Shown here piece after piece: positions 49,187-51,658 of a stretch of DNA of 51,658 nucleotides. The notes beneath the pieces are model-generated. The model was not told where the DNA came from. It saw only the letters and a list, made by a program, of their open reading frames with translations, and did no database searches. Source of the DNA: an uncultured Alistipes sp. (GTDB taxonomy: Bacteria; Bacteroidota; Bacteroidia; Bacteroidales; Rikenellaceae); the NCBI GenBank assembly GCA_900768015.1, contig CAAGBI010000037.1:1-51658 (forward strand), given 5' to 3'. Each line of letters begins with the position of its first letter. Position 1 is the stretch's first letter. A program made the translations under genes and the position numbers.

Positions 49187-50707
49187 ATGAAACTTAGAGC
49201 ACTTAGCACCATACTTATCCTATCCGTTTTACCTATTCTGCACTCGTGCGATAGAACGGATGACGCAAAACATAGTGACGGTGTAAATAATGAATACCTG
49301 TCGTTATACCACTATGGTCGCACATTGAGCCATCGCGGGGAGTATGCCGAGGCTATGATTGCCTACACCGAGGCTGAGAAACTGTTACCCGAGCTCAACG
49401 ACAACCGCGCTGCGGGAGAGCTATACACCGAGATAGGCAACATCTATCGCAACAACTACGACTACAGCAAGTGCTTAGAGGCATACCAAACGGCATGCGA
49501 CTTTTACACTAAAGCGGGGCTGGAGTCAGATGTTGCATATACCCTATTAAATATAGGTATCGCCTATTGGAACTTGGAGGACAACGCAAAGGGCATAGAG
49601 TATATCAATGAGGCATTGCAGATGGCACTCAAACTACAAGATGAATACCTCGAAATGGTGTGCTACCAGAACATTGTCTTCTTGTGCGATGATATTGATG
49701 CGGTTGGAAGGTGTGGAAGTATTGTGGAGGCCTTGGTTAACCGCTACAACATCGAGCAGTTTGGCTCTGGCTCGCTTATCTCAATCGCAAGCTACTATGC
49801 CGAGGTCGAGGAGTATGACAGGATGAATGAGTTTATAGGTCGTGCGTGGAGCAATGCCACCAATGCCAAAGATTCGATAAATGTATATCTCACTCAAGCC
49901 GATATATTGAAGCGTATAGGCAAACCCGAAGAGGCATTGCAATACTTCGAGGCGGGTGTGAAACTTCAAAATAGAGAGGTGCGCAGCTCGCTTAAACAAC
50001 CTATAGAGACCATCCAAAAGGAGTATTTCCAATCTCAGGCCGAGCATAACGCCTATCGCCTGCACAAGGAGAGAGAGTTGTATATTACATTGGGCATAAT
50101 AGCCCTGTTGGCGCTGATAGTTGTTGCGATGTACATCCGCCACCGCATGCTATCCAAAGACCTTGAGATTAGCAAGTATATGGTTCTATCTTCGGAGTTG
50201 CAGTCGGCAATTCGCGATAGAGAAGACAGGTTGTCGGCCATTTCGGAGCATATATCATCGCAAGAGGAGGCGCACAACTCTATGGTTAGCGATATGCACC
50301 GCCAGATTGCCGAGCTCTTCGAGAAGCAATATGAATTGTTGGATAAGTTGAGCAACACCTACTACGAGACGCAGGGCGTGAGCAAGGAGAAGGAGAGCAT
50401 CTTCAAGCAGGTGAAGTCGGAGATTGACAAGTTTGCAACAGATAAGAGGTCTATCGCTCAGCTCGAGAAGATTGTGAATACATACAAGCGTAATGTAATC
50501 GGCTTGGTGCGTTCGGAGATACCTAATATTTCGGAGCGCGACATTACCCTACTCTGCTACATATACGCGGGCTTCTCGGCAAAGAGTATTAGCATATTTA
50601 TTGGCGAGACAACAAGCAACATCCTAACGCGAAAGTCACGCTTGCGCTCAAAGATTGCCAAGCTGGGTAGTGCAAATGCAAGGGTTATCCTTGAGGAGAT
50701 GCCATAA
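49187..50707 (+). CDS. TPR-transmembrane-HTH regulator
   Basis: This 506-residue protein begins MKLRALSTILILSVLPILHS before Cys21, a possible lipoprotein signal or first membrane segment. About five TPR-like helical repeats follow (YGRTLSHRGEYAEAMIAYTE; YTEIGNIYRNNYDYSKCLEA; TLLNIGIAYWNLEDNAKGIE), then a membrane helix (about 297-318, LYITLGIIALLALIVVAMYI), a coiled coil (about 330-440), and a C-terminal LuxR/FixJ-like helix-turn-helix (ISERDITLLCYIYAGFSAKS, then ETTSNILTRKSRLRSKI). This architecture is common in Bacteroidota as a one-protein envelope sensor and transcription factor. The signal and targets are unknown. Start at 49187; an earlier in-frame ATG lies inside znuC. Confidence 0.85.
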   Translation: MKLRALSTILILSVLPILHSCDRTDDAKHSDGVNNEYLSLYHYGRTLSHRGEYAEAMIAYTEAEKLLPELNDNRAAGELYTEIGNIYRNNYDYSKCLEAYQTACDFYTKAGLESDVAYTLLNIGIAYWNLEDNAKGIEYINEALQMALKLQDEYLEMVCYQNIVFLCDDIDAVGRCGSIVEALVNRYNIEQFGSGSLISIASYYAEVEEYDRMNEFIGRAWSNATNAKDSINVYLTQADILKRIGKPEEALQYFEAGVKLQNREVRSSLKQPIETIQKEYFQSQAEHNAYRLHKERELYITLGIIALLALIVVAMYIRHRMLSKDLEISKYMVLSSELQSAIRDREDRLSAISEHISSQEEAHNSMVSDMHRQIAELFEKQYELLDKLSNTYYETQGVSKEKESIFKQVKSEIDKFATDKRSIAQLEKIVNTYKRNVIGLVRSEIPNISERDITLLCYIYAGFSAKSISIFIGETTSNILTRKSRLRSKIAKLGSANARVILEEMP

Positions 50708-50778
50708 GAGGCTGTTTCCATATTACAAAGCACATATATAAGTCGAGCGTATATCGCATAAAATCAATCAGTTACGAC

Positions 50779-50815
50779 AAGGTGTAAGATTCCAATTTCT
50801 TACACCTTATTTATT
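50779..50815 (+). terminator. Terminator after the TPR regulator
   Basis: An 11-bp stem, AAGGTGTAAGA (50779-50789) with TCTTACACCTT (50798-50808), is followed by ATTTATTTTATT. Confidence 0.75.
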
Positions 50816-50897
50816 TTATTGATTTACAGCAATTTAGCCTCACGCCATGTTATATAGATAACCGTGCGTATATAGTAGTTTTCGAGGTTTTCTGCCA

Positions 50898-50905
50898 TAT
50901 CTTTG
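50898..50905 (+). promoter_or_regulatory. M16 peptidase gene promoter, -7 element
   Basis: TATCTTTG matches TAnnTTTG, 43 nt before the ATG at 50949. No clear TTG upstream at the usual spacing. Confidence 0.5.
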
Positions 50906-50948
50906 CCGTAGCAAGTCACAAAGATTCACAACCAAAAAATAACAAACT

Positions 50949-51658
50949 ATGAAAAAACTACTTTCACTTTTTGTGATGTTCGTCATGGGTGTGGCGAATA
51001 TCTTTGCACAGGGCTTAGAGCAACTCCCTCTCGACCCTGCCGTTCGCATTGGCGTATTGGATAATGGTATGACCTATTATATCCGCCACAACGAGAAGCC
51101 AAAGGGGCAGGCGAGTTTCTACATCTACCACGATGTGGGTGCCGTGCAGGAGGATGACGACCAGCAGGGCTTGGCTCACTTTCTTGAGCATATGGCGTTC
51201 AATGGCACAAAAAATCTCCCTGGCAAGGCGATGATAGAGCGTTTGGAGGCTGTGGGCGTGCAGTTCGGCTTAAACCTCAATGCTGCAACATCGTGGGATT
51301 ACACAAAATATGAGATTAAGGATTTGCCCGTGACCGAAGAGAATGTCGATTTGGCACTCCTCATTCTTCACGACTGGTCGCAGTTTATCGCACTTGAGCC
51401 CGCAGAGATTGACTCGGAGCGTGGCGTTATTATGGAGGAACTTCGCACTCGTGATGGTGCTATGCTTCGTGCACAGAACGATATGCTCCAAAATCTATTT
51501 AAGGGCACTATCTATGAGCGTCGCAACCTTATCGGCTACCTTAATGGTTTACAGTCGTTCGACCACACAGCGTTGGAGGCATTCTATAAGAAGTGGTATC
51601 GCCCCGAATATCAGGCTATCGTCATTGTTGGCGATGTTGATGTAGATGAGGTAGAGTC
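50949..51658 (+). CDS. M16-family zinc metallopeptidase (5' part, runs off the window)
   Basis: The reading frame from the ATG at 50949 stays open to the end of the window (236 codons). It begins with a signal peptide (MKKLLSLFVMFVMGVANIFA, then QGLEQLPLDPAV), then NGMTYYIRHNEKPKGQASFY. The inverted zinc motif HFLEH lies in GLAHFLEHMAFNGTKNLPGK (about residues 76-95), and IDSERGVIMEELRTRDGAML contains the third zinc-ligand region. This is the N-terminal catalytic domain of an M16 (insulinase/pitrilysin-like) peptidase, periplasmic in Bacteroidota and usually more than 900 residues long. The rest lies outside the window. Confidence 0.93.
   Translation, partial: MKKLLSLFVMFVMGVANIFAQGLEQLPLDPAVRIGVLDNGMTYYIRHNEKPKGQASFYIYHDVGAVQEDDDQQGLAHFLEHMAFNGTKNLPGKAMIERLEAVGVQFGLNLNAATSWDYTKYEIKDLPVTEENVDLALLILHDWSQFIALEPAEIDSERGVIMEELRTRDGAMLRAQNDMLQNLFKGTIYERRNLIGYLNGLQSFDHTALEAFYKKWYRPEYQAIVIVGDVDVDEVE

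Overview
The window reads as chromosomal DNA of a Bacteroidota bacterium, most likely order Bacteroidales. Supporting features are promoters of the TAnnTTTG type, often with a TTG/TTTG element about 20 bp upstream, in front of most operons; weak Shine-Dalgarno sequences; many lipoproteins with short lipoboxes, some followed by Lys-acidic residues; BACON and FN3-like surface repeats; a long SecA (1097 aa); and a SufBCDS cluster. The gene set and rather GC-rich codon use would fit Rikenellaceae/Alistipes, but that is a guess made without a database search. Most genes are housekeeping genes. The accessory parts are the left end (0.4-2 kb), the lipoprotein/protease operon (21-28 kb) and some repeat-rich spacers.

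Layout. 0-2 kb: the end of an unknown gene, an AT-rich PD-(D/E)XK-type nuclease and a metallophosphoesterase. 2-18 kb, all minus strand: a dCMP deaminase, secA, a tripartite RND efflux pump (TolC, RND permease, lipoprotein adaptor) preceded by a DoxX/MauE-like protein and tmk, then sufS, sufD (unusually short), sufC and sufB. A 640-bp divergent spacer filled with inverted 8-bp-period repeats separates sufB from typA-rpiB on the plus strand.

21-28 kb, minus strand: a tightly packed five-gene operon with one good promoter. In transcription order it encodes an FN3-like repeat lipoprotein, an Lcl/DUF1566-like lipoprotein, a BACON+FN3-like lipoprotein, a subtilisin-like lipoprotein protease and a small beta-barrel-like lipoprotein whose last eight codons, stop included, are tandemly triplicated. 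This is the best candidate for a poorly described surface system.

28-39 kb, mostly plus: ettA-hisS, an S41 protease, a PUR/DUF3276 protein, a membrane-anchored PHP-domain protein overlapping a phosphoethanolamine-transferase-like gene, mnmA, a VTT-domain membrane protein overlapping aroE, and a small DUF2007 gene on the minus strand. 39-43 kb: dnaE and trxA, ended by a textbook terminator.

43-51.7 kb: a TonB-dependent receptor with an apparently leaderless transcript and a palindrome over its -33 box, with a calycin-like lipoprotein; a convergent flavodiiron protein; a zinc-importer pair znuA-znuC without znuB; a TPR-transmembrane-HTH regulator; and the start of an M16 zinc peptidase that runs off the window. 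No rRNA, tRNA, CRISPR array, transposase or phage gene was seen.
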